A DNA stretch of 64,000 nt from positions 248,001 through 312,000 of the forward strand of contig NZ_JAMXMX010000005.1 in NCBI RefSeq assembly GCF_024055725.1. Reading direction: 5' to 3'. The notes under the pieces were generated by a model. That model saw only the letters and a list, made by a program, of their open reading frames with translations, was not told the DNA's origin and ran no database searches. The DNA is from Actinoallomurus spadix. GTDB lineage: Bacteria; Actinomycetota; Actinomycetes; Streptosporangiales; Streptosporangiaceae. The position numbers were made by a program, and so were the translations under genes. Of this stretch, positions 16,986 to 25,849 are shown piece by piece (position 1 is the stretch's first letter; each line of letters begins with the position of its first letter).

Positions 16986-18359
16986 TCAGGAGACGGCGTA
17001 GCCCAGAAGGTCGCCCGCCGTGCCCGCCTGCACGGCGGTCGTCCGGGAATCCCGTACCAGGAACGCGGTGCCGCCGAAGTTGCCAGCGCCCGGCGCGCCG
17101 ATCAGCAGGTCCCGGCCCCGGATCGCCACGGACCACCCGAACTGGGCGGTGCGCCCGGCCGGGGAGGCGATCAGGGCACCGCGGCCCAGGCCCCGCCGGC
17201 GGCGGCCGTCGAGGATCTGTACGACGCCCCCGCCCGGAGCGCCCACCGCGAGGTCGGCCGTACCGTCGCCGGTCAGGTCGCCGGCCGCCAGCGCGGATCC
17301 CAGCCGGTCCGCGGGGCCGGGCCGGCGCAGCCCCCACACCTCCTCGTCTCCGGAGCCGTACAGGGCGTACACCGCGCCCCGCGCGTAGTTGTCCGGCAGC
17401 GCGGTGTCGTCCTCGCCCGGCACCCCGATGGCGAGGTCGTCGGTGCCGTCGTGATCGAAGTCGCCGGCGGCCAGTGCCGCGCCGAACTCGTCGTAGCGTT
17501 CCGGAACACCCCGTACTCCGGGTCCGCCCTCGGTGATCGACCGGGACCGGTGCGCGACCGGGTCGATGACGGTCACCGCGCCGGACGCCTCGACGCCGTC
17601 ACCGGGCGCGCCGACGGCGATCTGCGTCCGCCGGCCGCGGCCGAACGCACCGAACGCGCCGACCGCCAGAGCCGTGCCGAAGCCATCGGTCGGTCCGGCC
17701 GGCTGCCGTACCCAGGAGGTGCGCTGAGTGATCAGGCGGGCGGTACGGAGACCGCGGGTGAACAGGCCGACCCCGCCGCCGCCCGCGAGGCCGGGGACGC
17801 CGACCACGAGATCGTCCCGGCCGTCACGGTCCAGGTCCGCCGCCGCGAGGGCCGTGCCGAAGCGATCGCTCGCGGGCGTACGGCCGAGACTCCGCACGGT
17901 CAGGGTCATCCGCGGGCTCAGCCCGCCGGGTGAGCCGAAGTACACCGCCACGCTCCCCGTGCCATCGGCCCCGGGGCGCGTGCGTCCCTGATCGGAGGCG
18001 GCCACGGCCAGGTCATCGCAGTGGTCGCCGTCGAAGTCGCCGATGGCGAGCGTGCCGCCGAAGCCCGCCCCGGCCTGCGCGGGACTCGGCCGGAGCCAGG
18101 CGGTGCGCCCTCCGTAGCGGACGGCGACCGCTCCGGCTCGGCGGCGGCGGCCGCTCGTCGCGTACGGCGCGCCGACGGCCAGGTCACGGACGTCGTCTCC
18201 GTCGAAGTCCGGGGCGGCGCCGGCGTGGCAGCGCCGGGCCGGTTCGAGGACCGGGGCGGCGACCCGGGCGCCTGGACGCCGGGCGGGTGCCGGCACCGTT
18301 GCCGCGGCACAGGTGGGGAGCAGGACGACGGCGATCAGGCTCAGGCGGGCGATGCTCAC
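16986..18359 (-). CDS. Secreted FG-GAP/integrin-alpha-like beta-propeller protein
   Basis: The 457-aa protein has an N-terminal Sec signal (about residues 1-22, IARLSLIAVVLLPTCAAA) and about seven FG-GAP repeats. Each carries a calcium-binding DxDxDGxDDL-type loop (DFDGDDVRDLAVGAP, DFDGDHCDDLAVA, DLDRDGRDDLVVG, DFDHDGTDDLAIG, DLTGDGTADLAVG). This folds as an extracellular beta-propeller for binding or scaffolding and shows no catalytic motif. It converges on the PhoD-like gene with a 20-bp gap. Confidence 0.88.
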   Translation of the reverse strand: MSIARLSLIAVVLLPTCAAATVPAPARRPGARVAAPVLEPARRCHAGAAPDFDGDDVRDLAVGAPYATSGRRRRAGAVAVRYGGRTAWLRPSPAQAGAGFGGTLAIGDFDGDHCDDLAVAASDQGRTRPGADGTGSVAVYFGSPGGLSPRMTLTVRSLGRTPASDRFGTALAAADLDRDGRDDLVVGVPGLAGGGGVGLFTRGLRTARLITQRTSWVRQPAGPTDGFGTALAVGAFGAFGRGRRTQIAVGAPGDGVEASGAVTVIDPVAHRSRSITEGGPGVRGVPERYDEFGAALAAGDFDHDGTDDLAIGVPGEDDTALPDNYARGAVYALYGSGDEEVWGLRRPGPADRLGSALAAGDLTGDGTADLAVGAPGGGVVQILDGRRRRGLGRGALIASPAGRTAQFGWSVAIRGRDLLIGAPGAGNFGGTAFLVRDSRTTAVQAGTAGDLLGYAVS

Positions 18360-18370
18360 CTACGCACGGT

Positions 18371-18401
18371 GCCCGGAAGGCGGAACCACCGCCTTCCGGG
18401 C
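18371..18401 (-). terminator. Terminator between L,D-transpeptidase and FG-GAP genes
   Basis: Perfect 13-bp arms (18371-18383 and 18389-18401) enclose a 5-nt loop. It lies downstream of the transpeptidase stop and just upstream of the FG-GAP start, so it probably separates the two minus-strand transcripts. Confidence 0.65.
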
Positions 18402-18451
18402 GGATGACCATTCGCTGACTTCTGTCGGACGGTCCGTTGTCAGCGGTGTCG

Positions 18452-19657
18452 TCAGCGGTGCAGGGCGCTGCCCTTGAGCCACTTGCGCCACGGCATCTGG
18501 TAGAACGACCAGCCGTTGTCCGGTTCGACCTGGCGATCCGTCCCCGTGGCGATCACCGGGTCGCCGGGCTGGGAGTGCTTGTAGTACCAGATCGCGTCAC
18601 TGGCGGGCTGGCGGATGCAGCCGTGGCTGCAGTTGCGATTGCCGAGGCAGTCCTCCTCGCCCGGCGTCTGGTGGAGGTACTCCCCGGCGTTGGAGACGCG
18701 GACGGCGTAGTGGATCAGTTCGTGGTAGTAGCCGGCGTCACCGGGCCCGCGTCCCGGGGAGGTCATCCAGACGTCCTCGTCCTTCTCCATGTTGAGATGG
18801 ATCCCGCTGGTCGTGGTGTACTCGCGGGACTCCCCGTTGCCTGCGCTGATCGGGATGGTCCGCACCGGTTCGCCGTCCCAGTCGACGCGCATGTGGTGGC
18901 CCGCGATGTTCAGGTGGGAGATCTGTGCCTTCCCGATCCGGTACGTCCGCGTGAAGTCCTTGGTGCCGAAGGTGCCGTCCCCGAACGGAACGCCGGTGAG
19001 GTGGGCCACGAGTCGTATCGTCTGGTGGGCGGGCCAGAAGAACTTGGGCCGGTAGACGACCTGTTTCCCCTCGTCGAACCAGTGCCACGCGCCCTCGATC
19101 GGCTTGTCGGCGATCACCTGGAGCGCCTTCTCGACCGCCGCCCGATCCTTGATCGTCTTGTCGAAGTTCAGGATGATCGGGAGCCCGACACCGTAGGTCT
19201 CCTTGCGCCGCTCCTCCAGGATGGGGTCCTGGGACATCGTCACCGTGCTGGGCGTCCCCCCGGTGCGGAAGCCGCTCACCGCGGTGGTCGTTCGCCCGTC
19301 GGCGTTCCGTGCGACGGCGCGGACGCTGATCTGCGCCGCCGGTTCGAGCCCCCACCGGGATCGCCACTCCGTACGGTCCCTGCTGTAGTCACCGGGGACC
19401 CTCCGTCCGCCGCTCTCGAGGACGACGGCGGCCAGCCGGCCGCTCGTGGCGCGGACGATGACGGGCTGGTCGGGCCGCACGGCCGAGGTGCCGTTGCCCG
19501 GTGCGATCATCACGTGCGCCGCCGAGGCGGCGGCCTTGACCTTCTCGGCGCTCTCCCCGGCGGCCCGGTTGCCGCCACCGCAACCCGCGGTCATGACCAG
19601 GGCGGTCCCCGTGACCGCGCTGAGCGCCCAATGCGTTCGAATGGAATCGACGTGCAT
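18452..19657 (-). CDS. L,D-transpeptidase lipoprotein (YkuD domain)
   Basis: The 401-aa protein builds 3-3 cross-links in peptidoglycan. It has a lipoprotein-type signal ending TAGC-GGG (Cys about residue 27), two Ig-like domains (about 45-250, the Ldt fold of mycobacterial LdtMt2), then the YkuD domain. The catalytic motif SHGCIRQ with the preceding His block is intact. ATG 19657 is preceded by AAAGGG; upstream in-frame codons lack a site. It would sit on the outer face of the membrane. Beta-lactam class (carbapenem) sensitivity is expected of the family. Confidence 0.92.
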   Translation of the reverse strand: MHVDSIRTHWALSAVTGTALVMTAGCGGGNRAAGESAEKVKAAASAAHVMIAPGNGTSAVRPDQPVIVRATSGRLAAVVLESGGRRVPGDYSRDRTEWRSRWGLEPAAQISVRAVARNADGRTTTAVSGFRTGGTPSTVTMSQDPILEERRKETYGVGLPIILNFDKTIKDRAAVEKALQVIADKPIEGAWHWFDEGKQVVYRPKFFWPAHQTIRLVAHLTGVPFGDGTFGTKDFTRTYRIGKAQISHLNIAGHHMRVDWDGEPVRTIPISAGNGESREYTTTSGIHLNMEKDEDVWMTSPGRGPGDAGYYHELIHYAVRVSNAGEYLHQTPGEEDCLGNRNCSHGCIRQPASDAIWYYKHSQPGDPVIATGTDRQVEPDNGWSFYQMPWRKWLKGSALHR

Positions 19658-19847
19658 GTGCAGCCCTTTCAACGGCCCAGCCGACGGCAAAGATTGATCG
19701 CCTACGAGATACCCATCGGGGATCGGGAGAATGCAGGCGTGTTCGGCCGTCACCGCTGTGTCAGGGCGGAAAATGGTACGTCGCTGTCCGTTCTGAGCAG
19801 ATCACGACGCTGGAGCTTGAGGCGGTTTTACCCTTTGAAGACCTCCA

Positions 19848-20633
19848 TTACGGGATATTCACCGTGATTGCCCGATTTTCGTAACTGGCGTCGAACGCCC
19901 GCCGGAACAACTCCAGCGACCGGCGCACGGCCGACTCGACCTTCGCCTGCTCGGCCTCGTCCCGGACCGTCAGCTTGATCAGCTCGAACGCCTCCCGGGG
20001 ATGCGCGTCGTCGTACTCCGCGTGCTCGACCAGCCAGCGGAGGGCGGACGCGTCGTCTTCGCCGTACCTCTCCCGGAAGGCGGGCAGGATTAGGCGCGTC
20101 CACTCCCCCGTGGTCCCCTCGATCGCGTAGTTCACCGCTCCGAACGCCTCGGCCAGGCTCCCCCGATAGCAGACCGACCACAGGTAGTCGTACAGCGCGC
20201 CGACCTCCGGGCAGGGCCGGTGCGAGACGAGCTCCTCGAAGCCGATGCCGAGCGCGGCCGCCCAGTCGGCGTACCACTGGGCGTGCAGGGCCTCGGTCCG
20301 GATGTTCCCGATCAGCCAGTCGCGGGCGAGGTGGTCCCCCGGGATCTGACCGAACGTCGTCTTCGCCAGATAGACGCCCATGTATTTTGGAAACGCCTCG
20401 ACGACGCAGAAGAAATCAAGGACGATCCGCCGCCACGCGTCTTCGGGGAACGGCCCGCTCACCGTCTCGGTGAAGATCTTCGACTCGAGGACCGATGTCC
20501 AGTCCGGCCGGAGCGAATCGACCATCGACCGTGCCCAGACGGGATGCGGTGTCTCGGTGAGTTCGTTCTTCACCCTCCGGTGATGACGGGTCCGGGAGGG
20601 AACCTGAGAATGGCCGTCGGTAGTGATCGCCAT
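19848..20633 (-). CDS. TenA/PqqC-like heme-oxygenase-fold protein
   Basis: The 261-aa, nearly all-helical protein resembles the TenA/PqqC/iron-containing redox enzyme superfamily. Recognisable blocks are SKIFTETVSGPFPEDAWRR, FPKYMGVYLAKT, RTEALHAQWYADWAAALG, the NYAIEGTTGEW helix, and WLVEHAEYDDAHPREAFEL, whose Glu/His/Asp residues would bind metal. Members include thiaminases and diiron oxidases or decarboxylases in natural-product pathways. ATG 20633 follows GAGGAG. It diverges from an FAD oxygenase at 20742, suggesting a joint pathway. The exact reaction is unknown. Confidence 0.75.
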   Translation of the reverse strand: MAITTDGHSQVPSRTRHHRRVKNELTETPHPVWARSMVDSLRPDWTSVLESKIFTETVSGPFPEDAWRRIVLDFFCVVEAFPKYMGVYLAKTTFGQIPGDHLARDWLIGNIRTEALHAQWYADWAAALGIGFEELVSHRPCPEVGALYDYLWSVCYRGSLAEAFGAVNYAIEGTTGEWTRLILPAFRERYGEDDASALRWLVEHAEYDDAHPREAFELIKLTVRDEAEQAKVESAVRRSLELFRRAFDASYENRAITVNIP

Positions 20634-20741
20634 GATCCGACTCCTCACTCGTTCACCTGAGTATCGGCGCGCTCTTCACATAGGGTCAATATCCGCGTTT
20701 TCATATGATCCGTAGCTCACTCCCCCGCCCCGGAGACCTGA

Positions 20742-22091
20742 GTGAAACGCGAACACGCCATCGTCGTCGGTGGGAGCATGGCCGGCCTGCTCGCGGCCCG
20801 CGTCCTGACCGCCCATTTCGAACGGGTCACCCTCATCGAGCGCGACCGGTTCCCGGCCGGGCCCGTGTTCCGGCCGGGCGTGCCGCAATCCCGGCACCTG
20901 CACGTGCTGTGGACCCGCGGCCGGGAGATCGTCGAGCTGCTGTTCCCCGGCCTGGAGGACACGTTACGGGCGGCCGGCGCCGAGGAGGTGCGCGTCCCCG
21001 CCGACGTCCTCTGGCTGACCTCGGCGGGCTGGCGCGAACGCTTCGACGTGACGAGCCTGCTGACCTTCAGCCGCCCGCTCCTCGACCAGGCCGTACGGAG
21101 CCGGCTCACCGGACCGCCCGGCGGGGATCGCAAAGCCGTCGACGTCCTCGACGGACACCGCGTGACCGGTCTCATCCCCCGCGGCGGGGACGTCGCCGGA
21201 GTGATCCTCGGAGACGATGGTGAACTGCACGCCGACCTGGTCGTCGACGCCACCGGCCGGGCGTCGCGCGCGCCGGAATGGCTGGCCGCGCTCGGTCACC
21301 CGGCGCCGCCGGAGACGCGGGTCGACCCGCTCCTCGGGTACGCCAGCCGCTGCTACGCGATACCGCCCGGATTCGACCCCGGCTGGAAGGCTCTGTACAT
21401 CCAGGCCGACCCGCCCGCGACCCGGCGCACCGGCGGGCTGTTCCCCCAGGAGGGGGGCCGCTGGATCTGCAGCCTGTCCGGCGCGGGGCGTGACTACGGA
21501 CCGGTCGGGGAGACCGCGTTCCTGGACTTCGCCAAGGGGCTGCGCAGCCCCGTCCTCTACGAGGCCATCCGCGACGCCGAGCCACTGACCCCCATCGTCG
21601 CGTTCCGCCGCACGGCCAACCACCGCCGGCACTACGAGCGGCTGCCGTCCTGGCCGCAGGGGCTCGTCGTCACCGGAGACGCCGCGTGCGCCTTCAACCC
21701 CATCTACGGCCAGGGCATGAGCGTCGCCGCCGTCGCGGCCCTCGTCCTCGACCGCTGCCTGCGCGATCCCCGCCCCGGCTTCGAACGGCGCTTCCAGCGC
21801 GGTGCCGCCCGCAGCGCCGCCGGGGCATGGCTCGTCGCCACCGGCGAGGACCTGCGCTACCGGGAGACCGAGGCCGCGCCCGTACGCCTGCGGACCCGCC
21901 TGATCAACGCGTACGTCGACGAGGTCGTCGCCACCGCCAACGTCGACCGGCGGGTGTGCGAGCGCCTGGTCCACGTACTGGCGCTGATGGCCGCGCCGGC
22001 GTCGCTGTTCACCCCGGTCGTACTCGCGCGGGTCGCCGCGCGCCGCGTCCGCCGTCCCACCCCGGTGACCATGCCGGCCCGCCCGGCCTGA
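20742..22091 (+). CDS. FAD-dependent monooxygenase/oxidoreductase
   Basis: The 449-aa flavoprotein begins with the dinucleotide-binding motif AIVVGGSMAGLLAARVL and an acidic strand end LIERDRFP. It has DLVVDATGRAS in the middle and the second FAD motif VTGDAACAFNPIYGQGMSVAA. This is the PHBH/halogenase-like superfamily without the WxWxIP halogenase motif, so a hydroxylase or dehydrogenase is likelier. GTG 20742 has GGAG 6 nt upstream. It diverges from the TenA-like gene. Confidence 0.85.
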   Translation: MKREHAIVVGGSMAGLLAARVLTAHFERVTLIERDRFPAGPVFRPGVPQSRHLHVLWTRGREIVELLFPGLEDTLRAAGAEEVRVPADVLWLTSAGWRERFDVTSLLTFSRPLLDQAVRSRLTGPPGGDRKAVDVLDGHRVTGLIPRGGDVAGVILGDDGELHADLVVDATGRASRAPEWLAALGHPAPPETRVDPLLGYASRCYAIPPGFDPGWKALYIQADPPATRRTGGLFPQEGGRWICSLSGAGRDYGPVGETAFLDFAKGLRSPVLYEAIRDAEPLTPIVAFRRTANHRRHYERLPSWPQGLVVTGDAACAFNPIYGQGMSVAAVAALVLDRCLRDPRPGFERRFQRGAARSAAGAWLVATGEDLRYRETEAAPVRLRTRLINAYVDEVVATANVDRRVCERLVHVLALMAAPASLFTPVVLARVAARRVRRPTPVTMPARPA

Positions 22092-22115
22092 CCGGGCCCA
22101 TCCGGCCCACTTGAC

Positions 22116-24953
22116 CTATCTGTCGGACGACGGAGGGAAGCGACGGCGGAAACGTTCGAACGGCCCGGCCGCTCCGCCGGCGTCGTGCCCGGGCGGCGTG
22201 GGAGGAGACGGCGTCCGCTCGGCGTCGTTCGCGGGGTCACCGGCGGGTGAATCGCTCTCCGCCTCCGGTACGGGCCCCTGGGGCACACCCGGCACTCCCC
22301 TACCACCGGGAAGACCGCCGGGATCCGCCCCGCCCGGGAGGTACGAGCCGCCGGGCGCACCCGGCAGGCCGGGACCTCCGGGGAGACCCGGTGACGGGTA
22401 CGCCGCTCCCGTCTCCGGGCCGGCACCGGCCGGACCCGGGGCATGGAACGACGGCCCGCCGTACGCCGCGGAGGAGGGCGGGTCTCCCGCCGGTGGGTGC
22501 TGGGAGGTTCCGGAGCCCGGTACGGTGCCGGGGAACGTCGGCGGAGCAGGAGGCGCCGGCCGCTGACCCGGCGCCGGGGGAAACGGTGCCGGTCCGAGTG
22601 GATCGGCCGCCGCCGGGCCGGATACGCGCGGATCGGCCGGTCCCCGGCCGCCGCCGAGCGGGTCGGCCGGTGCCTGCGGGCGCAGGCGCGGATCGACGAA
22701 CGATCCGCCCGTCCCGAGCGGGTCACTCGTCCCCAGCGGGTCGCGCGTCCTGAACGAATCGTCCCTCCTCAGGGGGTCACCCGTCCCGAGCGGGTCACCT
22801 GTCCTGAGCGGATCGGTCAGCGGATCTCTCGGCTCCCTCCGGTCGGCCAACGGGTCACTCGGCGTTCGCGGATCGAACCCCGGGCCCGCCGGACCACGCG
22901 GATCGGCCGACGGGACGCTCACACCGCGTGGATCGGTCAATGGCCCGCCCGGGGTCCGCCCGTCGGCCGCCGGGCCGGTGGATCCGGAGGAGGCGACGGG
23001 CAGGTCGCTCGGTCTGCGCGGGTCGGTCGAGGGACCGGCCGGCGGCTCGACCACGGCATGCGGGCCGGTCTGCGGGCCGGTCTGGGCCTGCGGATCGGCG
23101 GCGTGCCGCGCGTGCCGCGCCGAGGTGGTGGATCCCAGACGGCCTTGGGTGAACTGCTCCACCTGGGCCTTGGCCTCGTCGGCCTCGGCCCGCGCGGCAT
23201 CGCGCTCGGCGATCATCGTGGCCAGCGCGGCGCGGAGCTGATCCAGCATGCTCGACCGCTCCTTGGCCTGCAGCTGGTACTGCGCCAGCCGGGACCGCGC
23301 CTCCTCCAGCTCACGGCGGACGGACTCGATCTCCTCGGTGAGCCGCGCGGCCTCCTCCAGCCGGGGCCGTGCCGCCTCGAGCTCTCCACGCGAGGTCTCC
23401 AGATCGGCCCGGACCGCCTCCAGCTCGCTTCGAACGCCCTCCAGTTCGGTACGGGTGCCGTCCAGTTCGCCACGGGTGCGGTCGAGCTCGGCGCGTACGC
23501 CGTCCGAGTCGCCGCGAACGTCCTCCGACTCGGCGCGGGTGCGGTCCAGCTCGGTCCGGGCCTCATCGCGCTCGGCCCTGGTCCGTTCGAGCTCGGCGCG
23601 GAGTTCTTCGACCTCGGCCCGCGCGGTGTCCCGCTCGCCGCCCACCTCATCGGCGTGCGCGCGTGCCTCGAGGGCCTGCCGGTCGGCGGCCGCCCGTGCC
23701 TGCTCGGCGGCCGCGCGGGCGCTCTGCGCGAGTTCGGCCGTGGTGCGCATCTTGTCCAGCTCGGACTCGGTGGCCCGGAGCTGCGAGCGCATCTCCTCCA
23801 CCGCCGCGGCCCGCTTCTGCAGCTCCTTGGCCTCGGCGAGCTCCGCCCGGTAGCGCGCGACCTCCTCGCGGGCCAGGTCCAGTGCCGAGGTCAGCTCGGC
23901 GATCCGGCTCGTCAGGCGGTCGCGTTCCTCGCGTACGGCCGTGGCCGCCTCGGTCGCCGCCTCCGCCGTCCGGGTCGCCTGGGTACCGAGGTCGCGTGCG
24001 GCGTCCCGTTCCGTACGGGCGGCCTCGAGCCGGGCGGTCAGCTCGGCGACGGCGGTCTCGGCCCGCTCGGCCCGGCGCCGTACGTCCCCCAGCCGGGCGA
24101 GCACCCGCTCGGCGTCCAGCCGGGCCGCCTCGCGGTCCCGCTGCGCCTCGGCGACGGCGGCGGCCGCCTCCGCCCTCGCGTCCGCGATCCGCCGCTCGAC
24201 GCCCGCGACGCTGAGATCCGCCGTCAGGGACATGGCCAGGAGCTCGGCGACGTCCTCCAGCCGTTCCACCATGTCCCAGGTCCGCGCGACCTGGCCGGCG
24301 AGGCCCGGGGAGTCCTGGTCACGCCGCCGCCGCTCGGCCGCCGCCCGGGCGCAGGCGCCGTCGTTGTCGAGGCAGTACCGCAGGACGGGTCCGGCCTCGC
24401 CCGGCTGCGGGATCGGGCGCCCGCAGTAGGCGCAGGGACGCGTCACGGCGTCGTCCCCGTCCTGCGGCGGGAGCGGAACCCGCCGCGTGGCCGACGAGGC
24501 GTCCGCCGGGTGGGCACCCGGGCCCGCATTGGGACCGCCGGGGACCCGGCCGTCCTCCTCCCCGCTCGCCGTGGGACCGTCGAGGACGTGGCCGTCCTCT
24601 CCGCCGTCCGCCGTGGGGCTTTCGGGGACCGGGCCGTCCTCCCCGCCGCCCGCCGTGGAACCTTCGGGGACCCGCTCGGTCTCTTCGCCATCCGTTGATC
24701 CGGGGTCCGCCTCCGGGAGGGGTTCGCCCGCTCCGGACGGATCGTCACGTACGCCGTCCTCCTGCGCCGGAGAATCCCCCTGAGGATCGCCGGCCGCGGG
24801 GACCGCGTCGGCGGAGACCGCCGGAGGAGCGGCCGTCTCGGCCGCCGGCCGGTCCGTACCGGGCGGGTCGGCAGGGCCCGGGGCATCGTCGCCGGAGGTC
24901 ACGGCGGCATCGGGCTCGGGCACGTTGTCGTCCGTCGGGCCGGACACGCTCAT
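22116..24953 (-). CDS. Large coiled-coil protein with zinc knuckle and low-complexity tails
   Basis: I do not recognise a named family for this 945-aa protein. Residues 1-165 are acidic and disordered and include about three 14-residue repeats ending in EDG. A four-cysteine knuckle follows (C174, C177, C194, C201; CAYCGRPI spacing). Residues about 255-625 are a long coiled coil rich in ELxxTRxE heptads. Residues about 640-945 are Pro/Gly/Asp-rich, with hexapeptide repeats of the type DPLGTG. There are no membrane segments. It looks like a cytoskeletal, polar-growth or chromosome-associated scaffold; that is inference. Confidence 0.8.
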   Translation of the reverse strand: MSVSGPTDDNVPEPDAAVTSGDDAPGPADPPGTDRPAAETAAPPAVSADAVPAAGDPQGDSPAQEDGVRDDPSGAGEPLPEADPGSTDGEETERVPEGSTAGGGEDGPVPESPTADGGEDGHVLDGPTASGEEDGRVPGGPNAGPGAHPADASSATRRVPLPPQDGDDAVTRPCAYCGRPIPQPGEAGPVLRYCLDNDGACARAAAERRRRDQDSPGLAGQVARTWDMVERLEDVAELLAMSLTADLSVAGVERRIADARAEAAAAVAEAQRDREAARLDAERVLARLGDVRRRAERAETAVAELTARLEAARTERDAARDLGTQATRTAEAATEAATAVREERDRLTSRIAELTSALDLAREEVARYRAELAEAKELQKRAAAVEEMRSQLRATESELDKMRTTAELAQSARAAAEQARAAADRQALEARAHADEVGGERDTARAEVEELRAELERTRAERDEARTELDRTRAESEDVRGDSDGVRAELDRTRGELDGTRTELEGVRSELEAVRADLETSRGELEAARPRLEEAARLTEEIESVRRELEEARSRLAQYQLQAKERSSMLDQLRAALATMIAERDAARAEADEAKAQVEQFTQGRLGSTTSARHARHAADPQAQTGPQTGPHAVVEPPAGPSTDPRRPSDLPVASSGSTGPAADGRTPGGPLTDPRGVSVPSADPRGPAGPGFDPRTPSDPLADRREPRDPLTDPLRTGDPLGTGDPLRRDDSFRTRDPLGTSDPLGTGGSFVDPRLRPQAPADPLGGGRGPADPRVSGPAAADPLGPAPFPPAPGQRPAPPAPPTFPGTVPGSGTSQHPPAGDPPSSAAYGGPSFHAPGPAGAGPETGAAYPSPGLPGGPGLPGAPGGSYLPGGADPGGLPGGRGVPGVPQGPVPEAESDSPAGDPANDAERTPSPPTPPGHDAGGAAGPFERFRRRFPPSSDR

Positions 24954-25246
24954 CCCCCTTGCGATCCGTGATCGGGATGATCTCGATTGTCAGCCCGAAG
25001 ACCGTATCTCCCTTCGTCCCCTCCGGGGAACGCAACGGCGAGGTTGAATGCCGGGACGTTCCGGCGGAGCCGACAGCGGTGGCGGGCCGGGTCCTCTCCT
25101 CCTGACGCGGAGACCTGCGAGGCGGCGAGCCGCCGGCCTTCCCGGCCGCGCGACGGGCGGGGGGCGTGAAGAAGAATCCGTCCTGGGACTGAGTACGGGT
25201 GACCGCCAGAACGCCTCGGAAAGGCCGCCATGACATGGAGCCACGA

Positions 25247-25849
25247 ATGACCGCCCCACCCGGCGTCGTCGACGCACGCGACGAGGACGCCACGGTGGTC
25301 CGGCGGTCGTGGCATGAGCCCGATCTGTTCACAGTGATCTACGACAGGTACTTCCCGCAGATCTACCGGTACGTGGCCGGGCGCCTCGGCCGTGACGTCG
25401 CCGACGACGTCGCGGCGGAGGTGTTCCTCACCGCGTTCCGTAAGCGCGACCGCTTCGACCCGGAGCGCGGTGCCGTACGCCCCTGGCTGTTCGGCATCGC
25501 CAACAACCTGGTCGGGCAGTACCGGCGCGACGAGAGCAGGCGCTACGCGGCGCTGGCCCGCCTGGGAGGTGACCAGGTGGGCGGGGAGCACGAGGAGCGG
25601 GTCACCGCCCGGGTCACCGCGGAGGGCATGCGGCCCCGGCTGGCCGAGGCGCTCGCGGCGTTGCCGGAGGGAGACCGGGACGTGCTGCTGCTCGTCGCGC
25701 TGGGCGGCCTCGGTTACCAGGAGGCCGCGCAGGCGCTGGAGATCCCGGGAGGCACCGTCGGATCGCGGCTGAGCAGGGCTCGGAAGAAACTGCGGAAGGC
25801 ACTGGGCGGGACCGACCCCATGTCCGCGAAGGAAGACTCACATGGATGA
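25247..25849 (+). CDS. ECF-type RNA polymerase sigma factor
   Basis: The 200-aa protein has sigma region 2 (FTVIYDRYFPQIYRYVAGRLG, then DVAAEVFLTAFRKRDRF) and region 4 (LAALPEGDRDVLLLVALGGLGYQEAAQALEI with the HTH in GGTVGSRLSRARKKL), without regions 1 or 3. Start choice: ATG 25247 has GGAG 6 nt before it; ATG 25235 and GTG 25199 are in frame but less well placed. It overlaps the next gene by 8 bp, the usual layout with a regulator of the sigma factor. The 293-bp gap to the divergent coiled-coil gene shows no clear element. Confidence 0.9.
   Translation: MTAPPGVVDARDEDATVVRRSWHEPDLFTVIYDRYFPQIYRYVAGRLGRDVADDVAAEVFLTAFRKRDRFDPERGAVRPWLFGIANNLVGQYRRDESRRYAALARLGGDQVGGEHEERVTARVTAEGMRPRLAEALAALPEGDRDVLLLVALGGLGYQEAAQALEIPGGTVGSRLSRARKKLRKALGGTDPMSAKEDSHG

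Noticed and set aside
20742-22091. Flavin-dependent halogenase
   Set aside because: The WxWxIP motif and halogenase lysine context are not seen; a hydroxylase or dehydrogenase is more likely.
22116-24953. SMC-type chromosome segregation ATPase
   Set aside because: A long coiled coil is present, but there are no Walker A, Walker B or signature motifs at either end.
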